Shown here in pieces: positions 1-6,716 of a DNA stretch of 22,745 nt (positions are counted from its first letter, which is position 1; each line of letters begins with the position of its first letter). The stretch spans positions 1 to 22,745 of the forward strand of contig CAZZCS010000031.1 in the NCBI GenBank assembly GCA_964652645.1. The letters are read 5' to 3'. Made by a program: the position numbers and the translations under genes. The DNA is from CAZZCS01 sp964652645 (GTDB lineage: Bacteria; Cloacimonadota; Cloacimonadia; Cloacimonadales; Cloacimonadaceae). Under the pieces are notes generated by a model. It ran no database searches and was not told the DNA's origin. It saw only the letters and a program-made list of their open reading frames with translations.

Positions 1-218
1 ACGCCATCCGCTCCTGGATGGAAGAGCGCGGAATACCCACCGCTCCCCTGGACAAGCATCTGGCTATCATCTTCAAAGCCGGAGTGCCTTCCGCAGTGTA
101 TCAGCGAATCTCAAATCAGGACGCCCTCAAAGAGGCAATTGGGGGCACTCTTACTCATCTGCATGCAGCCGCTACCGGGATACCTCTCGATGCAGCCTCC
201 AATGCAGCAACAAACTGA
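1..218 (+). CDS. 3' end of a phage structural gene, possibly Mu gp29-like portal (partial)
   Basis: An open frame enters from the left edge and stops at 216-218. About 72 C-terminal residues are visible, beginning AIRSWMEERG. The fragment is alanine- and threonine-rich near its end and has no motif I can assign. The call rests on synteny: in Mu-like phages the portal (gp29, DUF935) directly precedes the gpF-type minor head gene, and here a gpF-like gene follows after one small gene. An internal ATG at 18 is not needed as a start, because the frame is open to the window edge. An intrinsic terminator follows the stop by three bases. It could instead be any late phage protein. Confidence 0.45.
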   Translation, partial: AIRSWMEERGIPTAPLDKHLAIIFKAGVPSAVYQRISNQDALKEAIGGTLTHLHAAATGIPLDAASNAATN

Positions 219-221
219 ATC

Positions 222-243
222 GGGGGCTCTCAGCCCCCTTTTT
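222..243 (+). terminator. Intrinsic terminator inside the phage gene run
   Basis: A perfect 7-bp stem (GGGGGCT at 222-228, AGCCCCC at 232-238) with a CTC loop is followed at once by five T residues (239-243). It lies three bases after the stop of the partial gene and 17 bases before the ATG of the zinc-ribbon gene. It should terminate or attenuate transcription before the downstream head genes. I see no clear promoter between it and the next gene, so partial read-through or antitermination is likely. Confidence 0.75.
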
Positions 244-260
244 CCTATAAGGAGTTTTAT

Positions 261-389
261 ATGAAGTGCCCAGTTTGCCACCAAGCCACCAGGGTGATTC
301 GAACCATCCAGCTTGCCGGAAAAATCGTCAGAATCCGCCGTTGTGTCGCCTGTCAGACAGAATTCTCAACAACCGAGAAACCATCATGA
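261..389 (+). CDS. 42-residue zinc-ribbon phage protein
   Basis: A small gene with an excellent Shine-Dalgarno (AAGGAG at 249-254, six bases before ATG 261). It encodes 42 residues with two CxxC knuckles: MKCPVC at residues 3-6 and RRCVACQTEF with cysteines at 28 and 31. The spacing and the R-x-R-x-C-x-x-C-x-x-x-F-x-T-x-E pattern resemble the N-terminal zinc ribbon of NrdR and, more loosely, the small Com and Ogr/Delta regulators of phages. Its stop overlaps the start of the head gene (ATGA at 386-389), so the two are probably translationally coupled. It sits directly after a terminator hairpin. Function is unknown; a nucleic-acid-binding regulator of late genes is an inference. The short length is the main risk, but the start signal, overlap and paired cysteines make it credible. 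Confidence 0.7.
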   Translation: MKCPVCHQATRVIRTIQLAGKIVRIRRCVACQTEFSTTEKPS

Positions 390-1726
390 ACACTCTCAAA
401 CTCATATCATTGCGAAAAATCGCCAAAGCATCCCGATCCGAGCGACTCTCTGCCATCATACGCCGCTTTGCAGACGGACGCCTCGACCTTATCGCTCTCG
501 AAAACGAGCTCTCAGCCCTCTATAACCGTCAGGGAGAGGATAGGTCATCAACTCTCAACTCCGGGCTCTCAACTGGATCAGACCCCCTCTACCGCCAGAT
601 CCTATCCCTCATCACCTCCACCTTCCCCAAAAGAGACGGGCTCAGAGACGACCAGATCGAGTCTTACACAAATACCGTATCAGCCCGCGCAAACACCACA
701 GAGCGCCTCTCAGAATATGCCTCTCGCGGCACATCCATGGTGCAGGTCGTGGCGTATTTCGATGAAAACACCACCGATATCTGCCGCATGATGCACGGAC
801 GCATCTTTGAAATAGCCAACTCTCAACTCTCAACTCTTAACTCTCAACTCGTTATGCCCGCCTCCTTCTGGAAAGATAACGACCACTTCTCTCAGACACC
901 TACTTCAGAATTGCTACCCCACCTCCCGCCTTATCATTACAACTGCAGAACACGCCTTGTGCCCTATATTGAACAATCGGATCCTTTCGATGCTGCAATG
1001 GATCGCTACAACAACCTCATTAAGCTCCAAAATCAGCATATAGAAGCCATTGTAGCCAATGCCCTGCGCTATGAGTTCGAATCACGCCAAAAGCTTCATG
1101 AGCACGTCAAAGACCACAGTCAGGAGCTTGGAATATCCTCTCCCACAGAGTACTTGAATCTGGTCTCTGATCTGCTCAGGAATCCCCTCAAACAGATGGG
1201 ACTCGCCATCTCCGCCCGGGATCGCTCCCTCAATCTATATGTCTGGGATCCACGCGTCAGAATGCTAAACGGAAAACCAATGCACGATTTTGCTGTTTTC
1301 TCCCTTGACAAAAAACGGCTCAAAACTCTACACTCCAAACCAATGGATAAGATAATGCAGAATCTTGACCCCAAACAACACGGGAAGGTCATGCTGCTAA
1401 CCGATCAATTTGTTTCTAAAGGAGATAACATGGTTGTAGAATATGAAGTTAAATGCTATGAGCTTTTGCCAAAATACTTCGATATGGACGACACCACAGA
1501 CGAACAGGAATTGTTCAACCGCCTCGCTATGGAAAAGGAATGGGACACTATCCCGGAAGCACTCAAACAGCGCATCCTTGCCGTCGATAAGATCGTCCTG
1601 GAGCGTTATGCCGATTGGTTCGATTACAACGTCTTCAACGACTATATCAAGTGTATAAAACAACGCCAGGAACTCGAAAATGTAGAGGCGGTCGCCGTAC
1701 CGCCTGCCTGCAACCTTCAGAGCTGA
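386..1726 (+). CDS. Minor head / head morphogenesis protein, Mu gpF / SPP1 gp7-like
   Basis: 446 residues from ATG 386, which overlaps the stop of the zinc-ribbon gene. An in-frame ATG at 266 exists but would span that gene, so 386 is preferred. The diagnostic block is residues 117-194: a YFDENTTDICRMMHGR segment followed by HLPPYHYNCRTRLVPY. This Cys/His pattern is typical of SPP1 gp7/Mu gpF minor head proteins, which assemble with the portal during procapsid formation. The C-terminal half (about residues 200-446) carries a segment near 300-370 that I do not recognise; gpF-type proteins often carry extra C-terminal domains. Two CAACTCT heptamer arrays lie inside the gene and encode STLNSGLSTG (55-64) and NSQLSTLNSQL (145-155), the second between the two conserved motifs. 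That placement raises doubt about whether the protein is functional. Confidence 0.8.
   Translation: MNTLKLISLRKIAKASRSERLSAIIRRFADGRLDLIALENELSALYNRQGEDRSSTLNSGLSTGSDPLYRQILSLITSTFPKRDGLRDDQIESYTNTVSARANTTERLSEYASRGTSMVQVVAYFDENTTDICRMMHGRIFEIANSQLSTLNSQLVMPASFWKDNDHFSQTPTSELLPHLPPYHYNCRTRLVPYIEQSDPFDAAMDRYNNLIKLQNQHIEAIVANALRYEFESRQKLHEHVKDHSQELGISSPTEYLNLVSDLLRNPLKQMGLAISARDRSLNLYVWDPRVRMLNGKPMHDFAVFSLDKKRLKTLHSKPMDKIMQNLDPKQHGKVMLLTDQFVSKGDNMVVEYEVKCYELLPKYFDMDDTTDEQELFNRLAMEKEWDTIPEALKQRILAVDKIVLERYADWFDYNVFNDYIKCIKQRQELENVEAVAVPPACNLQS
549..576 (+). repeat. 7-bp tandem repeat array in the head gene, degenerate copy
   Basis: Four heptamers run without gaps: CAACTCT (549-555), CAACTCC (556-562), GGGCTCT (563-569) and CAACTGG (570-576). 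It is less regular than the array at 817-851 but uses the same unit and encodes a related peptide (STLNSGLSTG). Confidence 0.6.
817..851 (+). repeat. 7-bp tandem repeat array (CAACTCT)n in the head gene
   Basis: Five consecutive heptamers: CAACTCT at 817, 824 and 831, TAACTCT at 838 and CAACTCG at 845. They encode NSQLSTLNSQL within the head protein. Because 7 is not a multiple of 3, a change of one unit would shift the frame. Confidence 0.85.
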
Positions 1727-1728
1727 TC

Positions 1729-2238
1729 ATGGCAACCCTATATAAAACAGTAGATCTCGCCCTTACATCGCTTGCCGATCGCATCGAGCAATATGCCGTT
1801 CAGATTGTGGATCGCGACCGCATCGTTGCCTGGGGACGTCTGCGCCGGGGCATAAGAACTAAGTATCACCCAGACAAAAAGCAGATCGATGTCTTTGTGG
1901 AGGAATCCATCGCTCCCTACGCGCAATACGTCCACGAAGGCCGCAAAGCCGGCAAAATGCCTCCCATCGGACCCATCGAGGAATGGGCACGCAAGAAACG
2001 CCTCCTCTCCAATAACAACTACCAGGGGAAACGCAGTCTCTACTCCGCAGATCTCGCCAGGACAAAGCTCTCTGCCCGCATCAACCCCTCAGCAAAACTC
2101 AATTCCAAACAGCAACAACTCTCAGATCGCTACCACTCCCTCGCCTGGGCTATTGCTCGCAAGATGAAACACCGCGAACTCAAACCCCGCCGCTTCCTGA
2201 TCGAAGCAATCCTCAGATCCCTCAAAGAACTCACCTGA
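1729..2238 (+). CDS. Phage virion morphogenesis protein, Mu gpG / HK97 gp10-like
   Basis: 169 residues from ATG 1729, two bases after the head gene stop. The frame is open upstream to 1615, but that would overlap the head gene by over 100 bases. The core reads SIAPYAQYVHEGRKAGKMPPIGPIEEWARKK (split here: YAQYVHEGRKAGK then PPIGPIEEWARKK, about residues 65-90). This matches the G-K-x-P-P-I-x-x-I-x-x-W signature common to HK97 gp10-like and Mu gpG-like proteins, which act at the neck or in tail completion. The C-terminus is basic. It is the last phage gene; the protease and major capsid genes expected next in a Mu-like order are missing. Exact family membership is uncertain. Confidence 0.6.
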   Translation: MATLYKTVDLALTSLADRIEQYAVQIVDRDRIVAWGRLRRGIRTKYHPDKKQIDVFVEESIAPYAQYVHEGRKAGKMPPIGPIEEWARKKRLLSNNNYQGKRSLYSADLARTKLSARINPSAKLNSKQQQLSDRYHSLAWAIARKMKHRELKPRRFLIEAILRSLKELT

Positions 2239-2240
2239 TC

Positions 2241-2317
2241 TTTTCCAAACCTCTTGTCGTATTTTCCAAACCGCTTGTCGTAACACCCTCAATAACCCCG
2301 ATTTATTTCCAAACCTC
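2241..2317 (+). repeat. 21-bp tandem repeats after the last phage gene
   Basis: Two adjacent 21-bp units (2241-2261 and 2262-2282) begin TTTTCCAAACC and end CTTGTCGTA, and differ at one base. A partial third copy (TTTCCAAACCTC) is at 2306-2317. They start three bases after the last phage stop. Direct repeats of about this length at a prophage edge could be transposase-binding sites like those at Mu ends, but this is inference. Confidence 0.75.
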
Positions 2318-2430
2318 ATAATACACCCTATCATCCCACCACTCACACACTTATCATTACATGCCCCTTTTTCAATCCCCTCGTCCCCTCATATTGAGCA
2401 CACCCCCACCTAATCCCACTTCTTCTCCTT

Positions 2431-2481
2431 TTCTTCCTCTCTTGTATCCTCTATTTAATACATGGAAGAAGAGAGGAAGAA
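2431..2481. repeat. 13-bp perfect inverted repeat
   Basis: TTCTTCCTCTCTT (2431-2443) and its exact complement AAGAGAGGAAGAA (2469-2481) are separated by 25 bases containing TTTAATACAT. The left arm is all pyrimidine and the right arm all purine. No T-tract follows the stem, so it is not a typical terminator. The role is unknown. Confidence 0.7.
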
Positions 2482-2616
2482 GCAGGGAAGCTCCATATTT
2501 CAGCAGTTTTTCAGTGACTCTTTATACTTGTATGATAGCTCCGTAGAGCATCTTTTGTCCAGGAAAGACCAACCCACAATTGGACAATGGGCCTTATAGA
2601 CAGATATCTATCTTAG

Positions 2617-2699
2617 GTGTATCATACCTGTATCAAGCGTGTTCGAGAACACACTTGATACACGCCTGATACACGCTTGATATACGTCTGATACACGGG
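2617..2699. repeat. Symmetric 11-bp-periodic palindromic repeat array
   Basis: TGATAC-type units recur every 11 bp and point outward from a centre at 2645/2646. Left-pointing copies (read as GTATCA) start at 2619 and 2630. Right-pointing copies start at 2656, 2667, 2678 (TGATAT variant) and 2689. The inner arms (2630-2644 and 2647-2661) form a 15-bp inverted repeat with one mismatch and a 2-base centre. The left units mirror the first two right units exactly. A helical-turn period suggests phased protein binding or a cruciform. It is not a CRISPR, because there are no spacers. Confidence 0.85.
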
Positions 2700-2779
2700 T
2701 GACTATATGCAGGGAGCGCTGGTTCCAAGCAAGATAATACTGAAATGTCCTCTAGTGAGCTTAGTAAAAGCCTATATGC

Positions 2780-2806
2780 AAAAAGGCAGATCCGAAGATC
2801 TGCCTT
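2780..2806 (-). terminator. Intrinsic terminator with UUCG tetraloop
   Basis: Read on the minus strand, a perfect 10-bp stem (2783-2792 with 2797-2806) closes on a TTCG loop flanked by C and G, the very stable C(UUCG)G form, and runs into TTTTT (2784-2780). It begins 26 bases after the stop of the coiled-coil gene and clearly serves it. Confidence 0.85.
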
Positions 2807-2832
2807 ATATTATGTCGATGTCAGAGTTTACT

Positions 2833-3705
2833 TTACAGAATCTCGATAACCACGTATTTCAGACGACGGAAACTAGCGGGGTCTGTAACTGTCAGTACGT
2901 TTTCGTTGTCAACTTTGTCGATGGTATAGGAGGCTGCATTTTGATTTGTGAGGATGGAGTAGCCCTTTCTGGACGAAGGGAAGTTTATGGTAGTGGTATC
3001 CAGGAGATTGATCATAGAAAATTCATCGATGTTAATCTGGCTGGTTACGACAGATACTCTGCCTATCCCGAGGAGTCCACCTTTACGATCGATTATCTTT
3101 TTGTCGATCAGTTCCTTACGGGTACCATAAACGTAGAAGATTGTGTTGATGTCTTTACGTTGTTCTTCGATGGTTAGCTGCTTGTCACTGATGGTTTTCT
3201 CTCTTTTAGCCAGTTCTTCAGCGCTCAGACGACGTTCACTTTCCAGTGTTTCAGACATAATCCCAAGACTGGTCTGAAGTTCCGATACGATTCTTTCCTT
3301 ATCGGCGACGGAAGCTTTAAGCTTTGCCAGCATATCCTGTACACCGCGTAGTTGTGCTCCTGATTGAGCGAGTCTCCTCTCCAAATCAGCTATTTTCTGT
3401 TTGTCGGTTTCGATCTGTTTGCGCATGTTTGAGATACTGCTTACGATCTGAGATCTCCGATCCTCTGGAGTGGAGCCAGGGATTTCTTTTTGGGTAAAAA
3501 GTTGGCCGGAGAGGTCTTGATCGATTGCATCCAGGCTCTGTTGAATATCCGAGATTGTATCCGATGCATTTTCGAAAGCTTCCTGCAGCTCCAGCTTCTC
3601 TTGAGCAAGAGCCTTAGATTTGTTGTTCGTGTTTACCCATAACGCAGCAAATATTATGGCCACGACTGCCAGGATTATGATCGCTATCATCTGTTTCGAA
3701 TTCAT
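2833..3705 (-). CDS. Inner-membrane-anchored coiled-coil protein
   Basis: 290 residues from the ATG at 3705, chosen because AAGGAGT lies just upstream; a longer frame from 3744 would place this ribosome site inside the gene. One N-terminal membrane segment (about residues 6-23, IAIIILAVVAIIFAALW) is followed by a long coiled coil (about 27-190, rich in Gln, Glu, Lys and Leu). A compact C-terminal domain begins at FYVYGTRKELIDKKII and includes GGLLGIGRV. The same Y-V-x-G-T-K-K-E-L and G-G-x-L-G-I-G layout occurs in a family common in Bacteroidota, some members of which are named Cbp1-type adhesins; I would not transfer that function. The bulk is probably periplasmic. The gene is monocistronic, divergent from the next operon, and ends at a strong UUCG terminator. 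Confidence 0.8.
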   Translation of the reverse strand: MNSKQMIAIIILAVVAIIFAALWVNTNNKSKALAQEKLELQEAFENASDTISDIQQSLDAIDQDLSGQLFTQKEIPGSTPEDRRSQIVSSISNMRKQIETDKQKIADLERRLAQSGAQLRGVQDMLAKLKASVADKERIVSELQTSLGIMSETLESERRLSAEELAKREKTISDKQLTIEEQRKDINTIFYVYGTRKELIDKKIIDRKGGLLGIGRVSVVTSQINIDEFSMINLLDTTTINFPSSRKGYSILTNQNAASYTIDKVDNENVLTVTDPASFRRLKYVVIEIL

Positions 3706-3753
3706 GCTGTACTCCTTCATGTTGATCTCTAGCGACAAAACCAAATCTTAATT

Positions 3754-3765
3754 CTTGACGTCAAG
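3754..3765. promoter_or_regulatory. 12-bp perfect palindrome in the divergent promoter region
   Basis: CTTGACGTCAAG reads the same on both strands and contains TTGACG, a near-consensus -35 hexamer, in both directions. It lies between the divergent starts at 3705 (minus) and 3789 (plus). Clear -10 boxes at good spacing are not evident on either side (only a weak TAAATG at 3777), so a shared -35 or a regulator site is a guess. Confidence 0.35.
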
Positions 3766-3788
3766 CCTTTTCTTGATAAATGGGGATC

Positions 3789-5225
3789 ATGAAATACACA
3801 TATTTGAAAGCTTGGGCTCAGGAAATGGGGACCCACAACTACAAAGTTGACAAGGTACTATACCACAATAGTGAGTTAACTATATATTTTAGCAATGGAT
3901 ATGTCCTCTGTTTTGTCCAACCAGAAGGTGACTTCTTCCCCTATCTAAACAAGCGGGATTGTCCCCGAAAACCCAACGGGATCTGGCCTCAATTGGAGCA
4001 GATGCATTGGACAAACTGCAGTATTGCTGAGAATGATAGAATCCTCTATTTTGATTTTGAGTTCATCGACATCTACCAGCAACAGAGAAACCTCTGCCTG
4101 ATAGCGGAGTGCATTCTTCCCCAGCCAAATCTGATTCTTACGACAGTCAAAAACGATCAGTTCGTAGTATTAGACGCCATAAACAAGTATTCCCTTGCAG
4201 ATAACCCCCAAAGGCAAATCCTGCCCAATCTGCCCTATTATCCTCCGATTACTTCCTACAAACCAGTTCTAGAGCCAATTGAGCTACCTCTAACTATAGC
4301 GCAAGATGTTGATACTGTATCCCTTGTGGCCAATAGTATAAACGATTACTTTATGCTGTATTATACAGAAGTTCTGCTTCCCAAAAAGGATAGAGCCCTG
4401 CGAGATAGTCTGATCCAGAAATGGAAGCAGGAGCTAAGAAAACAGAAGAACAAGCTCGGTAAACAGGAAAGTGAACTCCTAGATGCAGAAAAAGCAGAGA
4501 CCTGGCATGTGATGGCTGAGGCTATCAAATACAACCTGAAGCAGATCAAAACAGGGGACAGATCGCTTACTGCCACAAACTACTACTCCGAAGACCTCTC
4601 TCCCATCGATATCCCCTTGAGCCCTGAAAAGTCCCCAATGGAAAACATGCAGGCCTACCTCAAAAAGTACCAAAAGGCAAAGAAGGGCTACTCCATTATC
4701 CAGAATAACATCAAAAAAACCGGAGAGGAGATAGCTTTTATCGAGGATATCTTGCGTAGAATCGCTAACGGAGATAATATAGACAATCTCCTTGCCTCCA
4801 AAGATGGCACAGGTAAGCTGAAACAAAAGCTCTCCAAGCTGGATAAACTGCTCAGAATCAAAATTGATGATAACTGGGAGATTGCCATTGGCCGCAAAGC
4901 CACAGAGAATGATCTGATCACGACTGAGCTCGGCAGAGCTCATGATTGGTGGTTTCACACCCGCATCTACCATGGCTCTCATATCCTGCTCAGGAATCTG
5001 AATAAAAAAGAACCGTCCACAGAATTGATAGAGATCTGCTGCAGCCTTGCGGCGTGGTATTCCAAAGCCAGATTCTCGCTGAATGTACCTGTCGATTACA
5101 CCCAGATTCGCTTTGTACGCAAACCTCGCAAAAGCGCTCCAGGATTCGTAACCTACACAAAGCATAGCACTGTTTTTGCCAGCCCCAAAGACTTGAGAAC
5201 GATAAAAGCTGAATCCGGAATATGA
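3789..5225 (+). CDS. rqcH: NFACT family protein, RqcH/Rqc2-like, short form
   Basis: 478 residues. ATG 3789 is preferred over ATG 3780 because GGGG at 3782-3785 can then act as ribosome site. The N-terminal NFACT-N region (about 1-165) includes ENDRILYFDF with the Asp-Arg pair (83-84) that RqcH needs for tRNA handling. A charged coiled coil spans about 195-335. The C-terminal NFACT-R region (about 360-475) contains DNWEIAIGRKATENDLIT, then HDWWFHTRIYHGSHILLR. In B. subtilis, RqcH binds stalled 50S subunits and directs C-terminal alanine tailing. Compared with that 570-residue protein, this one has only about 50 residues between NFACT-N and the coil, so the HhH domain appears reduced or absent. 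It is first in a plus-strand run and overlaps recO by four bases. Confidence 0.85.
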   Translation: MKYTYLKAWAQEMGTHNYKVDKVLYHNSELTIYFSNGYVLCFVQPEGDFFPYLNKRDCPRKPNGIWPQLEQMHWTNCSIAENDRILYFDFEFIDIYQQQRNLCLIAECILPQPNLILTTVKNDQFVVLDAINKYSLADNPQRQILPNLPYYPPITSYKPVLEPIELPLTIAQDVDTVSLVANSINDYFMLYYTEVLLPKKDRALRDSLIQKWKQELRKQKNKLGKQESELLDAEKAETWHVMAEAIKYNLKQIKTGDRSLTATNYYSEDLSPIDIPLSPEKSPMENMQAYLKKYQKAKKGYSIIQNNIKKTGEEIAFIEDILRRIANGDNIDNLLASKDGTGKLKQKLSKLDKLLRIKIDDNWEIAIGRKATENDLITTELGRAHDWWFHTRIYHGSHILLRNLNKKEPSTELIEICCSLAAWYSKARFSLNVPVDYTQIRFVRKPRKSAPGFVTYTKHSTVFASPKDLRTIKAESGI

Positions 5226-5971
5226 AAAAAAAGGTAAGGGACAGGGGTATAATCTATCGAATCATAAACTATGGCGAAAGCAGTATTATAGTCTATGCTG
5301 CCTGCCAGGAGTATGGTTTTATATCTATTATTGCCAAAGGGATAAGAGCCAAAGATAAAAGTATTGCTTTAACACTATTAAACGAGTATGAGTTCAATTT
5401 GTACGAGCCTTCAGAGGGAGGGCTTTATCTACTTTCTGAAGCCTCCTGCCTCCAGGAATATGAGGGATCTTCCAGTCCATCTCGAATGGCGGCAGCACTG
5501 GCAGGGCTGGATTACGTGAGTCACGTCATCGCTGAGGTTCATGAGTTCCCCCTGTACTATGAACTCGTTCGCAGTTATCTACAGTATCTATTGACCCTGG
5601 ACAAAAACTACGTAGCCATTTTATGGAGGCTGATGATCCGCACTTTTAAGCTCCTGGGGGTAGGTCTGGATGTGACAGGGTGCAATCAGTGTCAGGGAGC
5701 CGGAGTAAACGGGTTTGATCGTGCCAGCTTGCACCTGTTATGTGGCAGATGCATGGAGACTTATGAGTTGTCTGATCGGATCTTCACATTTGGGCCTGAA
5801 GCAAGAGATGTACTCAGATTACTCCCCCAAATAGGTAATCACGTCTCACAAATAGTACTCTCAAGATCGACTGTAAAAGAGCTAAATGGCTTCTTTCTAA
5901 CCTATTTTGAGCATCACTTTCAGAAACCCCTCAAGCTAAAAAGTCTGGCAGTCCTGGAACAGTATTATTGA
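5222..5971 (+). CDS. recO: DNA repair protein RecO
   Basis: 249 residues, a normal length for RecO. It acts with RecF and RecR to load RecA on SSB-coated gaps and can anneal single strands. The N-terminal OB-fold region starts with KVRDRGIIYRIINYGESSIIV, a typical RecO opening (G-I-I-x-x-x-x-x-Y-G-E-S). A four-cysteine zinc site is seen at C154, C157, C174 and C177 (CNQC and CGRC), followed by the helical C-terminus. ATG 5222 overlaps the stop of the preceding NFACT gene (ATGA), so the pair is translationally coupled. The first codons are a run of lysines (AAAAAAAA at 5225-5232), which is prone to slippage in sequencing or transcription, but the frame is intact. Confidence 0.93.
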   Translation: MKKKVRDRGIIYRIINYGESSIIVYAACQEYGFISIIAKGIRAKDKSIALTLLNEYEFNLYEPSEGGLYLLSEASCLQEYEGSSSPSRMAAALAGLDYVSHVIAEVHEFPLYYELVRSYLQYLLTLDKNYVAILWRLMIRTFKLLGVGLDVTGCNQCQGAGVNGFDRASLHLLCGRCMETYELSDRIFTFGPEARDVLRLLPQIGNHVSQIVLSRSTVKELNGFFLTYFEHHFQKPLKLKSLAVLEQYY

Positions 5972-5983
5972 GGAAGTTCCAGG
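5953..5983 (+). terminator. Possible weak terminator at the recO end
   Basis: CCTGGAAC (5953-5960) and GTTCCAGG (5976-5983) form an 8-bp stem that spans the recO stop codon, with a 15-base loop. T-rich sequence follows (CTTCGTTCATTCAGTTTTC), but there is no clean T-run directly after the stem. It may partly insulate the next gene, which has its own strong ribosome site. Confidence 0.3.
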
Positions 5984-6110
5984 CTTCGTTCATTCAGTTT
6001 TCTTGCCTAAATATTTAATCAAATGGAGATTGTTCTTGACACAAAGCCAGCTTCGCAAGAGGGTCAAACTGTGTCTTGGGTAATGTATCGCTTATGATAA
6101 GGAGCTTGTT

Positions 6111-6716
6111 ATGAAGTACTTTAGAAAACTTGTAGGGGAGAAATGTTATCTTTCTCCTATTTCGATTGAAGACGCCGAGAAGTATACTGAGTGGGTAAAT
6201 GACCTGGAAATTGGTCAATTTGTGCTCTTCTCCGCTGGAATTTTTGATGTGGAGAAAGAAAGACAGACCCTCAAAGAACTTATGAATGAAGGCTTAATCC
6301 TGGCCATTGTAGAAAACCAGACTAATAAAGTCATTGGCAACTGTGGTCTGACTCAGGTAAATGAAGTGCACCGTCGTGCCAATTTTGGGATCTTTATCGG
6401 TGATAAGACCTACTGGAGTCAAGGCATAGGCACAGAGGCCACAGCGCTGGTCCTGGATTATGCCTTTAACATTCTGAATCTGAACAACATAACTCTCGAA
6501 GTGGTATCATATAACCACAGAGCCACCAGTTGTTATGAGAAGGTAGGATTCAAACTGGTAGGAACGAGACGCAAGTACGTCTTTATGGCTGGGGAATACC
6601 ATGATGTGCTGATCTACGATATCCTGGCAGACGAATTTAAAAGTCCCTATGTTAGAAAGGTGTTTGAGCGCAGCATAGATCTCGATGCCGGACGAAGCAG
6701 AATTACGATAGTCTAG
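6111..6716 (+). CDS. GNAT family N-acetyltransferase, RimJ/RimL type
   Basis: 201 residues from ATG 6111, with AAGGAG six bases upstream. The fold elements are in order: LSPISIEDAEKYTEW at the N-terminus, an AIVENQTNKVIGNCGL strand pair, the acetyl-CoA loop SQGIGTEA (about 103-110, Q-x-x-G-x-x-A type), and NHRATSCYEKVGFKLVGTRR near the end. This NxxAxxxYEKxGF pattern marks the RimJ/RimL/SpeG subgroup, which acetylates protein N-termini, polyamines or small amines; the substrate cannot be told. The last about 25 residues (VRKVFERSIDLDAGRSRI) extend beyond the usual end of the fold. holB begins at the base right after its stop. Confidence 0.88.
   Translation: MKYFRKLVGEKCYLSPISIEDAEKYTEWVNDLEIGQFVLFSAGIFDVEKERQTLKELMNEGLILAIVENQTNKVIGNCGLTQVNEVHRRANFGIFIGDKTYWSQGIGTEATALVLDYAFNILNLNNITLEVVSYNHRATSCYEKVGFKLVGTRRKYVFMAGEYHDVLIYDILADEFKSPYVRKVFERSIDLDAGRSRITIV

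Larger units (their letters stand above)
2239..2832. other. 594-bp gene-free stretch at the probable prophage edge
   Basis: No credible coding region. A 61-codon frame at 2361-2546 is proline-rich, lies over a pyrimidine tract and has no ribosome binding site. The stretch contains, in order, the 21-bp repeats (2241-2317), a C/T-rich tract (about 2360-2450), a 13-bp inverted repeat (2431-2481), the 11-bp-periodic palindromic array (2617-2699) and the terminator of the minus-strand gene (2780-2806). Composition changes from the C-rich coding strand of the phage genes to the AT-richer host style. Confidence 0.7.

Noticed and set aside
2656..2699. Possible CRISPR-like array
   Set aside because: The 11-bp units are contiguous with no spacers and have mirror-image partners, so it is not a CRISPR.
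2707..3177. A 156-codon plus-strand open frame
   Set aside because: It runs through the terminator and over the minus-strand coiled-coil gene, has no ribosome site and no protein-like motifs.
4479..5165. A 228-codon minus-strand open frame
   Set aside because: It lies fully antisense to the NFACT gene, whose conserved motifs prove the plus frame.
6036..6064. Perfect TTGACA upstream of the acetyltransferase gene
   Set aside because: No acceptable -10 lies 15-19 bp downstream (GAGGGT at 17), so I did not call a promoter.
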